Positions 8,619-14,246 of a stretch of 14,246 nt of DNA are shown piece after piece. The stretch is from Vulcanimicrobiota bacterium. Lineage in GTDB: Bacteria; Vulcanimicrobiota; Vulcanimicrobiia; Vulcanimicrobiales; Vulcanimicrobiaceae. The stretch is from assembly GCA_019237435.1 (NCBI GenBank), contig JAFAHB010000208.1:1-14246 (forward strand). Direction: 5' to 3'. Under the pieces are notes generated by a model. That model did not search any database. It saw only the letters and a program-made list of their open reading frames with translations, and was not told the origin of the DNA. Made by a program: the position numbers and the translations under genes. Positions within the stretch are counted from its first letter, which is position 1; every line of letters begins with the position of its first letter.

Positions 8619-9095
8619 ATGCGGCAAATGAAGGTCGACAAGCTCGGAATCGACCTCTTGACCCACGACCCGGTTGTCATCCTCAAGGATATGGACGGCT
8701 CGCACTACCTGCCGATTCTCATTGGACCCTTCGAAGCGACGGCGATCGCGCTCGCGCTCGAAGGCGCGCCCGTGCCGCGCCCGCTCTCACACGACCTCAT
8801 GCGCAACATTCTCGAGACGCTCAATGCCAACCTCGAGCAGGTCGTCATTCATGACATCAAGGACTCGACGTTCTTCGCCAAACTGATCGTCCGCACCAAC
8901 GGCGAGATCCAGGAGATCGATGCGCGGCCTTCCGACGGGATCGCGCTCGCGTTGCGCGTTCCCGCGCCGATCTTCGTCTCCGACAAGATCGTTCTCGAAG
9001 AGGCGACCACCGAAAAGAAGACGATCAACGAAACGGAAATGGCGCGCTTCAAGAAGTTTTTGGAAGACCTCAAGCCTTCAGACTTCAATCGCTAG
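8619..9095 (+). CDS. BFN (bifunctional nuclease) domain protein, DUF151 family
   Basis: A 158-residue cytoplasmic protein covering a complete BFN/DUF151 domain (about residues 4-130). Conserved stretches are VVILKDMDGSHYLPILIGPFEA, then ALALEG, RPLSHDLMRNIL, FFAKLIV and IDARPSDGIALALR, followed by an acidic/basic helical tail. Plant members were reported to cut RNA and DNA; the bacterial and archaeal proteins are uncharacterised, with structures known for Thermotoga. The start could be the ATG at 8619 or the one at 8628 (MRQMKVDKLG); neither has a strong ribosome site. It is divergent from ychF and upstream of the inverted-repeat element that separates it from mtnP. Confidence 0.93.
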   Translation: MRQMKVDKLGIDLLTHDPVVILKDMDGSHYLPILIGPFEATAIALALEGAPVPRPLSHDLMRNILETLNANLEQVVIHDIKDSTFFAKLIVRTNGEIQEIDARPSDGIALALRVPAPIFVSDKIVLEEATTEKKTINETEMARFKKFLEDLKPSDFNR

Positions 9096-9099
9096 TAGT

Positions 9100-9263
9100 C
9101 GTACGGCGGCATGCCGACCGTTGGGTCGGGTCGCTCGTCGCGCCACATCGTGTGGCGCTCCTGCTACACCGCACTCGCGCCACCTCTTAAGGACAATTCT
9201 GACATCCTGTCAATGGCGCTCGTGTCGGAGTCCCCGCCCCAACGGTCGGCATGCCGCCATACG
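9100..9263. repeat. 164-bp element bounded by 26-bp inverted repeats (repeat copy A)
   Basis: Arm 1 (9100-9125) and arm 2 (9238-9263) are reverse complements at 25 of 26 positions, the one mismatch being C9104 against A9259. Each arm carries the palindrome CGGCATGCCG. Inside is a perfect 8-bp stem with a 3-nt loop at 9140-9158 (GCGCCACA, TCG, TGTGGCGC). The 112-bp interior and the border of arm 2 share three collinear blocks with the sequence upstream of tmk (12487-12630). There is no transposase gene. It resembles a MITE or another non-autonomous element, or a large transcript-folding structure between the BFN gene (4 nt upstream) and mtnP. No flanking target-site duplication is clear. Confidence 0.75.
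9204..9216 (+). promoter_or_regulatory. Palindrome TGACA-N3-TGTCA upstream of mtnP, operator-like
   Basis: The 13-bp sequence TGACATCCTGTCA is a perfect dyad with a 3-nt centre, lying inside repeat copy A at about 9200-9212 and ending next to an ATG at 9213. The spacing and symmetry suit binding by a dimeric regulator. The equivalent site in the tmk copy has decayed (TGA, AATGTG, TCA), so its function is uncertain; it could simply be part of the repeat. Confidence 0.3.
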
Positions 9264-9293
9264 CCAATTACGACCGCAGGATTATTAGTCTAA
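9213..9293 (+). other. Possible 26-codon leader ORF upstream of mtnP
   Basis: An ATG inside repeat copy A opens a frame whose product begins MALVSESPPQRSA and stops 22 nt before the mtnP start. The first nine residues match the start of the annotated tmk frame (MALASESPP) because both are encoded by the shared repeat block. No ribosome-binding site is seen upstream of this ATG, so translation is doubtful; it is recorded because the same coding start appears in both copies. Confidence 0.2.
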
Positions 9294-9315
9294 AGTCTAG
9301 AGGTGTAGGGAGGTT

Positions 9316-10113
9316 ATGGGTTACGATTTGAGCGCCGAGATTGGCGTTTTTGGCGGATCGGGATTCTATTCGCTCATCGAGGACGCGCACGAGCGTTGGG
9401 TCGAGACACCCTACGGCGCGGCGAGCGATAAAGTCGCACTGGGCGAGATAGCCGGACGGCGCGTGGCATTTCTGCCACGCCACGGAAAAGACCATCGCTT
9501 TCCGCCGCAGAGCATCAACTATCGCGCGAACCTGTGGGCGATGAAAAGCCTGGGGGTCAAGTGGATCATCGGTCCCACCGCCGCCGGTTCGCTTTCTCTC
9601 GACTACAAACCGGGCTCGATGGCCGTCTGCGATCAACTCGTCGATCGCACGAGCGGGCGAAAGGACACGTTCTATGACGGCCCGATCACCACGCACGTCA
9701 GTTTTGCGGATCCGTACTGTCCAACGTTGCGTCCGATCGCGATTGAAACGCTCACCGCGCTCGACGTCGAGACGCACGGCCACGGCACGGTCGTGGTGAT
9801 TCAAGGACCACGCTTCTCGACGCGCTCCGAATCGAAGTGGTTTCAAAGCCAAGGCTGGGAGGTCATCAACATGACGCAGTATCCCGAAGCCTACCTGGCC
9901 CGCGAGCTTGAAATGTGCTACGTCAACATTTCCCTCATCACCGACTACGACGTAGGCCTCGAGGGAATGCCGCCGGTGTCGCATCACGAAGTCATCAAAG
10001 TCTTCAACCGCAATAACGAGCGGGTTCGCAACGCGATCGGCGAGATCGTCCAGAAGATTCCAGCCGCCGCCGATTGCTCGTGCCGGCACGCGCTCGAAGG
10101 AGCTCGCTTCTAG
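9316..10113 (+). CDS. mtnP: S-methyl-5'-thioadenosine phosphorylase (PNP/MTAP family)
   Basis: A 265-residue cytoplasmic enzyme that splits methylthioadenosine with phosphate to adenine and methylthioribose-1-phosphate, for methionine and purine salvage. Family motifs are IGVFGGSGFYSL (9-20, phosphate loop), LPRHGKDHRFPPQSINYRAN (phosphate-contact R55/H56), IGPTAAGSL (85-93), KPGSMAVCDQLVDRT, VVIQGPRFSTRSE and the base-pocket region NMTQYPEAYLARE, then CYVNISLITDYDVG. The Asp residues of TDYD (209-212) favour 6-amino purines, so MTA or adenosine rather than inosine or guanosine. C254 and C256 form a C-x-C pair near the C-terminus, as reported in some thermophilic MTAPs. The ATG has GGGAGG 2 nt upstream. 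The gene sits just after the inverted-repeat element and is followed after 1 nt by a membrane protein gene. Confidence 0.93.
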   Translation: MGYDLSAEIGVFGGSGFYSLIEDAHERWVETPYGAASDKVALGEIAGRRVAFLPRHGKDHRFPPQSINYRANLWAMKSLGVKWIIGPTAAGSLSLDYKPGSMAVCDQLVDRTSGRKDTFYDGPITTHVSFADPYCPTLRPIAIETLTALDVETHGHGTVVVIQGPRFSTRSESKWFQSQGWEVINMTQYPEAYLARELEMCYVNISLITDYDVGLEGMPPVSHHEVIKVFNRNNERVRNAIGEIVQKIPAAADCSCRHALEGARF

Positions 10114-10114
10114 C

Positions 10115-10825
10115 TTGAAACGCGCGCAACCGTCCGTCGATTTCGCGATGTACGCGCAGGCGATTCCGCTGCTGCTGCGCCACCCGTCGATCTTCGCCAT
10201 GCCGCTGCTTGCGGCGGTCGTCGATCTCTTGATTCAGCAAATAACGCCGTTTTTCACCGACGCAAGCGGTGGCGCGGGCAACTTTCTCTTCGCGATCATC
10301 ATCAATCTGGTCTACGGTTTCTGTTTTGGCGTCGCGGTGATCGCCGCAAACAACGTCTGGCGACGCGGGCGAACGACGTTCGACGAGGCGTGGGAAGAGG
10401 GCAAGCACAAGGCGGGCGGCATCCTCATTGCAACGATCGGTTTTTACTTTCTCCTCTACGTCGCGCAGTATGCGGGCCAGTTGCTCGGCAACGCCATCGT
10501 GCAAATCGTGTTGCAGATCGCCGTCGCGTTTTTCTTGATCTATACGATCCCGGCCGCCGCCATCGGCGGCATGCCGGGCAACCTCGCAATCGGCGCGTCA
10601 TTTCGCGCCGTTCGCGCGAGCCTTCTCGGCACGGCCATACTCGCCGTCGTCTTCGTTCTGCTTTGGTTCTACCTTCCGGATTTCATCGTCAACCGTTTCG
10701 CCCTCGGGCTTGGCGTTATCGGATACTGGCTCGTCCACGCCGCGATCAAGGCAATCGTGTTGGCCTACCTCGCTTTCCCGTTCGCGAAACAGTACGACGA
10801 CGTCGCGTTCAGAGGGTACTGGTAA
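10115..10825 (+). CDS. Six-TM membrane protein of unknown function
   Basis: A 236-residue protein with about six hydrophobic helices (roughly 25-45, 54-78, 101-125, 128-150, 168-190 and 196-222). Between helices 2 and 3 lies a charged loop, WRRGRTTFDEAWEEGKHKAG. The overall look, with an opening amphipathic stretch, a 'F-x-E-A-W' type loop and small Gly/Ala helices, recalls YciC/GPDPase_memb-like integral membrane proteins, but I cannot assign a family. The start used is TTG at 10115, preceded by AAGGAG at 12 nt inside the end of mtnP; an ATG at 10148 would remove 11 residues. It is very likely cotranscribed with mtnP (1-nt gap). Its 3' end overlaps the 3' end of holB by 17 nt on the opposite strand. 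Confidence 0.8.
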   Translation: MKRAQPSVDFAMYAQAIPLLLRHPSIFAMPLLAAVVDLLIQQITPFFTDASGGAGNFLFAIIINLVYGFCFGVAVIAANNVWRRGRTTFDEAWEEGKHKAGGILIATIGFYFLLYVAQYAGQLLGNAIVQIVLQIAVAFFLIYTIPAAAIGGMPGNLAIGASFRAVRASLLGTAILAVVFVLLWFYLPDFIVNRFALGLGVIGYWLVHAAIKAIVLAYLAFPFAKQYDDVAFRGYW

Positions 10826-11828
10826 GCGCCATTCGCACGAGATCGGCGACGAACTCCGGCCTTACGTTGGTGCGTGCGAGTCGCTGTGCTTCGTCGAGCT
10901 TTCCGAGGAGCGCAACCGCGACGTGGTGGTCGAGCGGCTGCAGCCGGCGAAGCTCCTCGGCATGATCGACGGTGAGGAGGCCAACTCCCCTCGACTCCGC
11001 TCGGGGTGACGCAGTCGAGACGATCCAGTCGCGCACCAGCGTCTTGATGGTTTCGAGGCCTTCGTCGAGCGTCTCGCGCGTCGCCCAAGCGTCCTGCGGC
11101 GACTTTCCCGCAACGCTCTCGAAGAACCAACGAACGACTTGGCCGCGTAGCGATTCTTCCTCGCCTTCGAGCGCCGCCAGCGCCCGCGCCACGCTCCCAC
11201 CGCTCAATGACGCTCCCAACTCCGCGTCTTCATGCCCGTAGTGCATACGACTCAGGATCTCGCGCACTTGGGTTTTCGAAAGCGGCGAAAAATGCACGTC
11301 GATGGTCCGGGAGCGAATGGTGGGAAGCAATCGCCCGGGCGTCGCCGTCGTCAAAATCATGACGACTCCCCGCGGCGGATCTTCCAAAAACTTCAGCAGT
11401 GCGTTGGCCGCTTCATGGGTCGCAAAGTTAACGTCACCGAGGAGCAGCACCCGTAAACCGCCGCTATACGATCGCAGCGAGAGCTGACGTACCAAGTCGC
11501 GTGCCGAGAGCTCTTCGCTTTCGTAGAAGCCCACCGCGACATCGCGATCGCCGATTTTCAGCACCCCCTCGTGCTCCAGGAAATCTGGATGGTGCGCACC
11601 GTCACCCCTAAAGAGCGCGCAGGAAGAGCACGAGCCGTCGTACCCCAGCACGCCGGTTTTCGGCGTCAAGCAGAGCAACGATTGCGCCAGACGACGCGCA
11701 AACGTTTTCTTGCCGACGCCCGATGGACCGGTGAAGAGATATGCGTGCGCGAGCTGCGCCGGCGTCAGCGCATCGAAGTATGCTTTAGGCCCCTCCGCTC
11801 CTATGACGTCGAAGCGCGGCTCGCTCAT
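10809..11828 (-). CDS. holB: DNA polymerase III subunit delta' (clamp-loader AAA+ ATPase)
   Basis: A 339-residue clamp-loader subunit working with delta and tau/gamma to place the beta sliding clamp on DNA. The N-terminus has LAHAYLFTGPSGVGKKTFARRLAQ with a P-loop (34-42). A zinc-finger region follows with C53, C67 and C70; the usual fourth Cys (three before C67) is Asp64. LLLGDVNFATHEAANALLKFLEDPP (128-152) is the Walker B-like and NALLK block, with the usual acidic DAD weakened to GDV. ILTTATPGRLLPTIRSRTID has SRT where SRC is usual. The C-terminal collar domain contains a repeat-derived stretch (residues about 273-283). The ATG overlaps the tmk TGA stop as ATGA, indicating translational coupling. 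dnaX-like identity is unlikely given the tmk neighbour, short length and lost DEAD-type acid motif. Confidence 0.93.
   Translation of the reverse strand: MSEPRFDVIGAEGPKAYFDALTPAQLAHAYLFTGPSGVGKKTFARRLAQSLLCLTPKTGVLGYDGSCSSCALFRGDGAHHPDFLEHEGVLKIGDRDVAVGFYESEELSARDLVRQLSLRSYSGGLRVLLLGDVNFATHEAANALLKFLEDPPRGVVMILTTATPGRLLPTIRSRTIDVHFSPLSKTQVREILSRMHYGHEDAELGASLSGGSVARALAALEGEEESLRGQVVRWFFESVAGKSPQDAWATRETLDEGLETIKTLVRDWIVSTASPRAESRGVGLLTVDHAEELRRLQPLDHHVAVALLGKLDEAQRLARTNVRPEFVADLVRMALTSTL
10986..11010 (-). repeat. Short GAGTCGA-type interspersed repeat inside holB
   Basis: On the minus strand this reads ACCCCGAGCGGAGTCGAGGG with flanking bases, ending in a run of G. It is read in frame in holB as roughly SPRAESRGV between RDWIV and LLTVDHAEEL, where homologous delta' proteins have a variable loop. 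A longer relative lies at about 12557-12585 (CCTGAGCG, then GCGAGTCGAAGGGG) upstream of tmk. I recall such CCTGAGCGGAGTCGAAGGG-like sequences as interspersed repeats in GC-rich environmental genomes; the copy number here cannot be counted from one window. Confidence 0.55.
11825..11828 (-). promoter_or_regulatory. ATGA stop-start overlap coupling tmk and holB
   Basis: On the minus strand the last codon of tmk (TGA) and the first codon of holB (ATG) share bases in ATGA. There is no independent strong ribosome site for holB just upstream, so its translation probably depends on ribosomes finishing tmk. Confidence 0.7.
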
Positions 11829-12514
11829 GAAACGCGAGCTCCCACCGCGGCCCGCACGGCATTCAAAGACTCGTCGAAGATCTGCTTCTCCGAAAGGCGC
11901 CCATCGATCGCGCGATGACGCGGCGAGCTCTCGGCCAACTCCAAAAAGCCGCGACGTACGCGTTCGTGAAAGGCATCATCTTCGCGCTCGATGCGATCGG
12001 TCGCTACGCCGCGCGTGCGCAGCCGATCTCGCGCTACGCTCACCGGCGTGTCAAGCAAGAGCGTCAAATTCGGCTCGACGTCTCCGACCGCGATCTTACA
12101 AACGGCTCGAAGCGGCTCGAGCTCAAGACCACGGCCATATCCTTGATAGGCCAACGTCGAGTCGGTAAATCGGTCGCATATCACAAGCCGTCCGACCGCA
12201 AGCGCCGGCCGGATTACGTCGCTGACGTGCTGTGCCCGAGCGGCGTTGACCAGCAAGGCCTCCGTCATCGGCGCGATCGGCAACGCGCGGTCCAAAAAGA
12301 TCTCGCGCACCGCATCGCCAAGCGGCGTTCCACCCGGCTCGCGCGTCATCAGCACGTCGTGCCCGTCGCCGCGCAACGCATGCGCCAGCGCCGCAATCAG
12401 CGTGCTCTTCCCCGAGCCCTCGATCCCCTCTATTACAATGAACACGGAGGCGTTAGAATGGATGAGCCGAGGCGCGTCGGGTGCCGACGGAGGGGACTCC
12501 GACGCGAGCGCCAT
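11825..12514 (-). CDS. tmk: Thymidylate kinase
   Basis: The enzyme phosphorylates dTMP to dTDP. From the ATG at 12514 the product has 229 residues. Motifs are FIVIEGIEGSGKSTL (P-loop 30-38), TREPGGTPLGDAVR (57-70), ICDRFTDSTLAYQGYGRGL with the DRF motif (114-116), LTLLLDTPVSVARDR, and the lid RIEREDDAFHERVRRGF. Family members usually begin a few residues before FIVIEG and run about 205-215 residues. Here 23 extra residues (MALASESPPSAPDAPRLIHS plus three) precede it, and the first part is encoded by the repeat shared with the mtnP upstream region. Alternative starts are GTG at 12520 (231 residues) and GTG at 12445 (206 residues, family-like length, but without a ribosome site). The stop overlaps the holB start by 4 nt. 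Confidence 0.95.
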   Translation of the reverse strand: MALASESPPSAPDAPRLIHSNASVFIVIEGIEGSGKSTLIAALAHALRGDGHDVLMTREPGGTPLGDAVREIFLDRALPIAPMTEALLVNAARAQHVSDVIRPALAVGRLVICDRFTDSTLAYQGYGRGLELEPLRAVCKIAVGDVEPNLTLLLDTPVSVARDRLRTRGVATDRIEREDDAFHERVRRGFLELAESSPRHRAIDGRLSEKQIFDESLNAVRAAVGARVS

Positions 12515-12630
12515 TGACACATTTCAGAATTCCTCAGAGCCTGCGCGCAAGCGCAGTCCTGAGCGAGCGAAGCGAGTCGAAGGGGCGGTGTAGCAGGAGC
12601 GAGCAGGACGCGAGCGACGAGCGACCCGAT
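12487..12630. repeat. Dispersed repeat copy B, upstream of and into the tmk start
   Basis: Read on the minus strand, three blocks match copy A (9100-9263) in the same order. Block 1 contains GGGTCGCTCGTCG (12615-12627 here, 9128-9140 in A). Block 2 is the 16-nt GCTCCTGCTACACCGC (12585-12600 here, 9157-9172 in A), identical. Block 3 runs from AATTCTG through GTCAATGGCGCTCG to GTCGGAGTCCCC (12492-12531 here, 9195-9235 in A), nearly identical. The DNA between blocks differs: here it holds about 50 bp with a hairpin and a GAGTCGA-type repeat. The 26-bp arms of copy A are not preserved. The intergenic part between the Ycf45-like gene and tmk is 147-153 bases and holds only this repeat. Confidence 0.7.
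12533..12563. repeat. Hairpin with GCAA tetraloop inside repeat copy B
   Basis: CTGCGC (12541-12546) and GCGCAG (12551-12556) form a 6-bp stem closing the loop GCAA, a GNRA-type tetraloop when read from the + strand. An outer stem CTCAG/CTGAG (12533-12537 with 12559-12563) extends it across small internal bulges. There is no T run on either side, so it is not an intrinsic terminator. Copy A lacks it. Confidence 0.45.
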
Positions 12631-12667
12631 GTGGCACGCGACGCGCTTCGGCTTATCGCGCTAAGCA

Positions 12668-14242
12668 TCAAATTTCAGCGTTCTTATAAATTCGAACTCG
12701 GCGGTTGGGCTCGAGGCCCGTGCTGCGGGATTGCAGGCGATAGCGCTCCGCGAGCTGATGCTGCATGCGGCGAATGTATGAGGTTTGCGGCGACAGCTCG
12801 ATCGCCTGACTGTTGAGCAGCACTTGATAGATCGCTTCTTCCGTCTCGCGCAAGGCGAGCTCTTCGTTGTCGATCGACCCCAGATTGAAGACGTCGCGCA
12901 GCGCGCCTTGAATTTGCGTCGTCGTGTTCGTCTTGATCGAATAGATCGGCACGTTGTCCGACGCTATCTGCTTGAGCTTGGGCTGCTCTTTGCGCTCGAG
13001 CGTCTTGAGCGTAAGTACGACGTCGGCATCGTCCCAGCTGCGGGCGATCGCCGCGTTGACGCGCAAGTTTGCGATCGCGCGTTCGATCTTGTTGCGAGAG
13101 ACTCCGTAGGGAAAAATCAGGAGCGGCCGCTCGCGTTCGTCGGCATCGCGCTGCTGCTCGTAGGCATCGGCTAGCCGCGGCATCGACTCGGTATCGGCCT
13201 CTTGCACGACGGTAACCTCGCCGCTGGGTTGGCGCTGGCGAATCTCGGGCTGCGGTTGGTATCCTCGCAGCAGCGCATCGATGACTTCGGCGACGTTCTT
13301 GTGGATTGCGAGCCGGTCGCGATCGTGAATCTCGATCACGACGTCGAACGTGGGCGGGGCTTTGCGCTCCAGGACCGTCTTGCGCGTGCCGCGCCGCCGT
13401 GCCTCTTCGTCGGAGAGCGTCACCGCGCTCACGCCGCCGACAAGGTCGGAAAGCGTCGGGTTCATCAGCAGGTTTTCGAGCGTCTGACCGTGAGCCGTGC
13501 CGATCAGGGTGACACCGCGCTCGGCGATCGTTCGCGCCGCTTCCGCTTCGGCCGCCGTGCCTATTTCGTCGATGACGATCACCTCGGGCATATGGTTTTC
13601 GACCGCTTCGATCATGACGGCATGCTGCAACGCCGGATCGGCGACCTGCATGCGGCGCGCCAGGCCGATCCCGGGGTGCGGAATGTCGCTATCGCCCGCA
13701 ATTTCGTTCGACGTGTCAACGATCACGACGCGCTTGCGCTCCTCGGAGAGCACGCGCGCGCACTCGCGCAACATCGTGGTTTTGCCGACGCCCGGACGGC
13801 CCAGCAGACAGATCGACTTGCCGCCGCGCAGCACGTCGAGCAAGATGTCGATCGTTCCATAAACGGCGCGTCCGACGCGGCAGGTGAGTCCGACGATCTT
13901 CCCGGTGCGATTGCGAATCGCACTGATGCGGTGTAACGTCTGTTCGATTCCCGCGCGATTGTCGGCACCGAACGGTGAAATGCGCGAGCAGACGTGCGCG
14001 ATGTCCTCGTGACTGACCGGCGTTTCGGTCAGATAAATAAAATCGTGCTCGAAGCGTGCTTCCGGAGGACGCCCGAGATCGAGAACGACTTCGATGATAT
14101 CTTCGAGATTATTGAGACGGACGAGCGCTTGTCGAATCGCGAGGGGGAAGATGTCGAGGAGTTGGGAGAGCTCCCAGCTCGGAGAAACCGATTGAACTCT
14201 GACCGCCAAACTTGATCCTGCCTTCCGTGCGGATTCCCCCAC
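12668..14242 (-). CDS. Ycf45-like AAA+ ATPase with C-terminal R3H domain (SpoIIIAA-related)
   Basis: Up to 524 residues, running to the window edge. The N-terminal region (about 24-125, LDIFPLAIRQAL onward) resembles the SpoIIIAA/Ycf45 lead domain. The ATPase core has Walker A LLGRPGVGKTTMLRE (146-160), VVIVDTSNEIAGDSDIPHPGIG, Walker B EVIVIDEIGTAAEAEA (220-235) and VTLIGTAHG (244-252). A variable Gln/Glu-rich linker (about 328-372) leads to a domain starting LLIFPYGVSRNKIERAI, and the R3H nucleic-acid-binding motif R491-x3-H495 lies in SYIRRMQHQLAERYRL, ending GLEPNRRVRIY. R3H domains bind single-stranded nucleic acid, and the family's cellular role is unclear. Start options are GTG at 14242 without visible upstream context, or TTG at 14209 with AGGA 6 nt upstream (513 residues), which I find attractive. 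It precedes tmk-holB on the same strand. Confidence 0.9.
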   Translation of the reverse strand: MGESARKAGSSLAVRVQSVSPSWELSQLLDIFPLAIRQALVRLNNLEDIIEVVLDLGRPPEARFEHDFIYLTETPVSHEDIAHVCSRISPFGADNRAGIEQTLHRISAIRNRTGKIVGLTCRVGRAVYGTIDILLDVLRGGKSICLLGRPGVGKTTMLRECARVLSEERKRVVIVDTSNEIAGDSDIPHPGIGLARRMQVADPALQHAVMIEAVENHMPEVIVIDEIGTAAEAEAARTIAERGVTLIGTAHGQTLENLLMNPTLSDLVGGVSAVTLSDEEARRRGTRKTVLERKAPPTFDVVIEIHDRDRLAIHKNVAEVIDALLRGYQPQPEIRQRQPSGEVTVVQEADTESMPRLADAYEQQRDADERERPLLIFPYGVSRNKIERAIANLRVNAAIARSWDDADVVLTLKTLERKEQPKLKQIASDNVPIYSIKTNTTTQIQGALRDVFNLGSIDNEELALRETEEAIYQVLLNSQAIELSPQTSYIRRMQHQLAERYRLQSRSTGLEPNRRVRIYKNAEI

Positions 14243-14246
14243 GGGT

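Noticed and set aside
9192..9216. TTGACA on the minus strand of block 3 (also in copy B) as a promoter -35 box
   Set aside because: It is conserved, but at a 17-nt spacing no TATAAT-like box follows in either copy, and it points away from the downstream gene.
9100..9315. CRISPR array or tRNA in the BFN-mtnP gap
   Set aside because: There are inverted but no regularly spaced direct repeats, and no cloverleaf or CCA-type end.
9268..10200. Open frame of 310 codons opposite mtnP
   Set aside because: It mirrors the mtnP codons and has no family motif.

Overview
The window is a GC-rich bacterial chromosomal segment of ordinary gene density. An RND efflux pump, a signal-peptide protein with beta-barrel character and a lipobox-bearing SGNH hydrolase show a cell with an outer membrane. 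A Ycf45/SpoIIIAA-like ATPase with an R3H domain, a BFN-family (DUF151) protein and PNP-family MTA phosphorylase would fit a deep-branching diderm phylum such as Candidatus Eremiobacterota (WPS-2) or a relative. That placement is an inference from gene content and style, not something the sequence proves. No rRNA, tRNA, CRISPR, phage or transposase gene is visible, and no gene-free stretch exceeds about 220 bases.

Left part (1-6139, all + strand): four genes tightly packed in one direction. They are the C-terminal part of an HAE1-type RND transporter, an exported protein of unknown function that looks like an outer-membrane beta-barrel, an SGNH/GDSL-type lipoprotein hydrolase, and a FUSC-family (AaeB/YccS-like) inner-membrane transporter. 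They look like an envelope export and esterase cassette; the substrate cannot be read from the sequence.

Middle part (6171-10825): a minus-strand pair, ychF then glutamate dehydrogenase, separated by 10 nt. Divergent from it are a BFN-family protein, then S-methyl-5'-thioadenosine phosphorylase and a six-TM membrane protein on the + strand. Between the BFN gene and mtnP lies a 164-bp element bounded by 26-bp inverted repeats.

Right part (10809-14242, all - strand): read in transcription order, a Ycf45-like R3H ATPase, thymidylate kinase (tmk) and DNA polymerase III delta' (holB). tmk and holB overlap in an ATGA junction. holB and the six-TM gene converge with a 17-nt overlap.

The most unusual signal is non-coding. 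The sequence just upstream of mtnP and the sequence just upstream of and running into tmk share three collinear conserved blocks, in the same orientation relative to the downstream gene, separated by different filler DNA. The tmk copy also carries a short GAGTCGA-type repeat, and a relative of that repeat sits in frame inside holB. Together these suggest a dispersed, modular, non-autonomous repeat family that places itself at gene starts and occasionally becomes coding.
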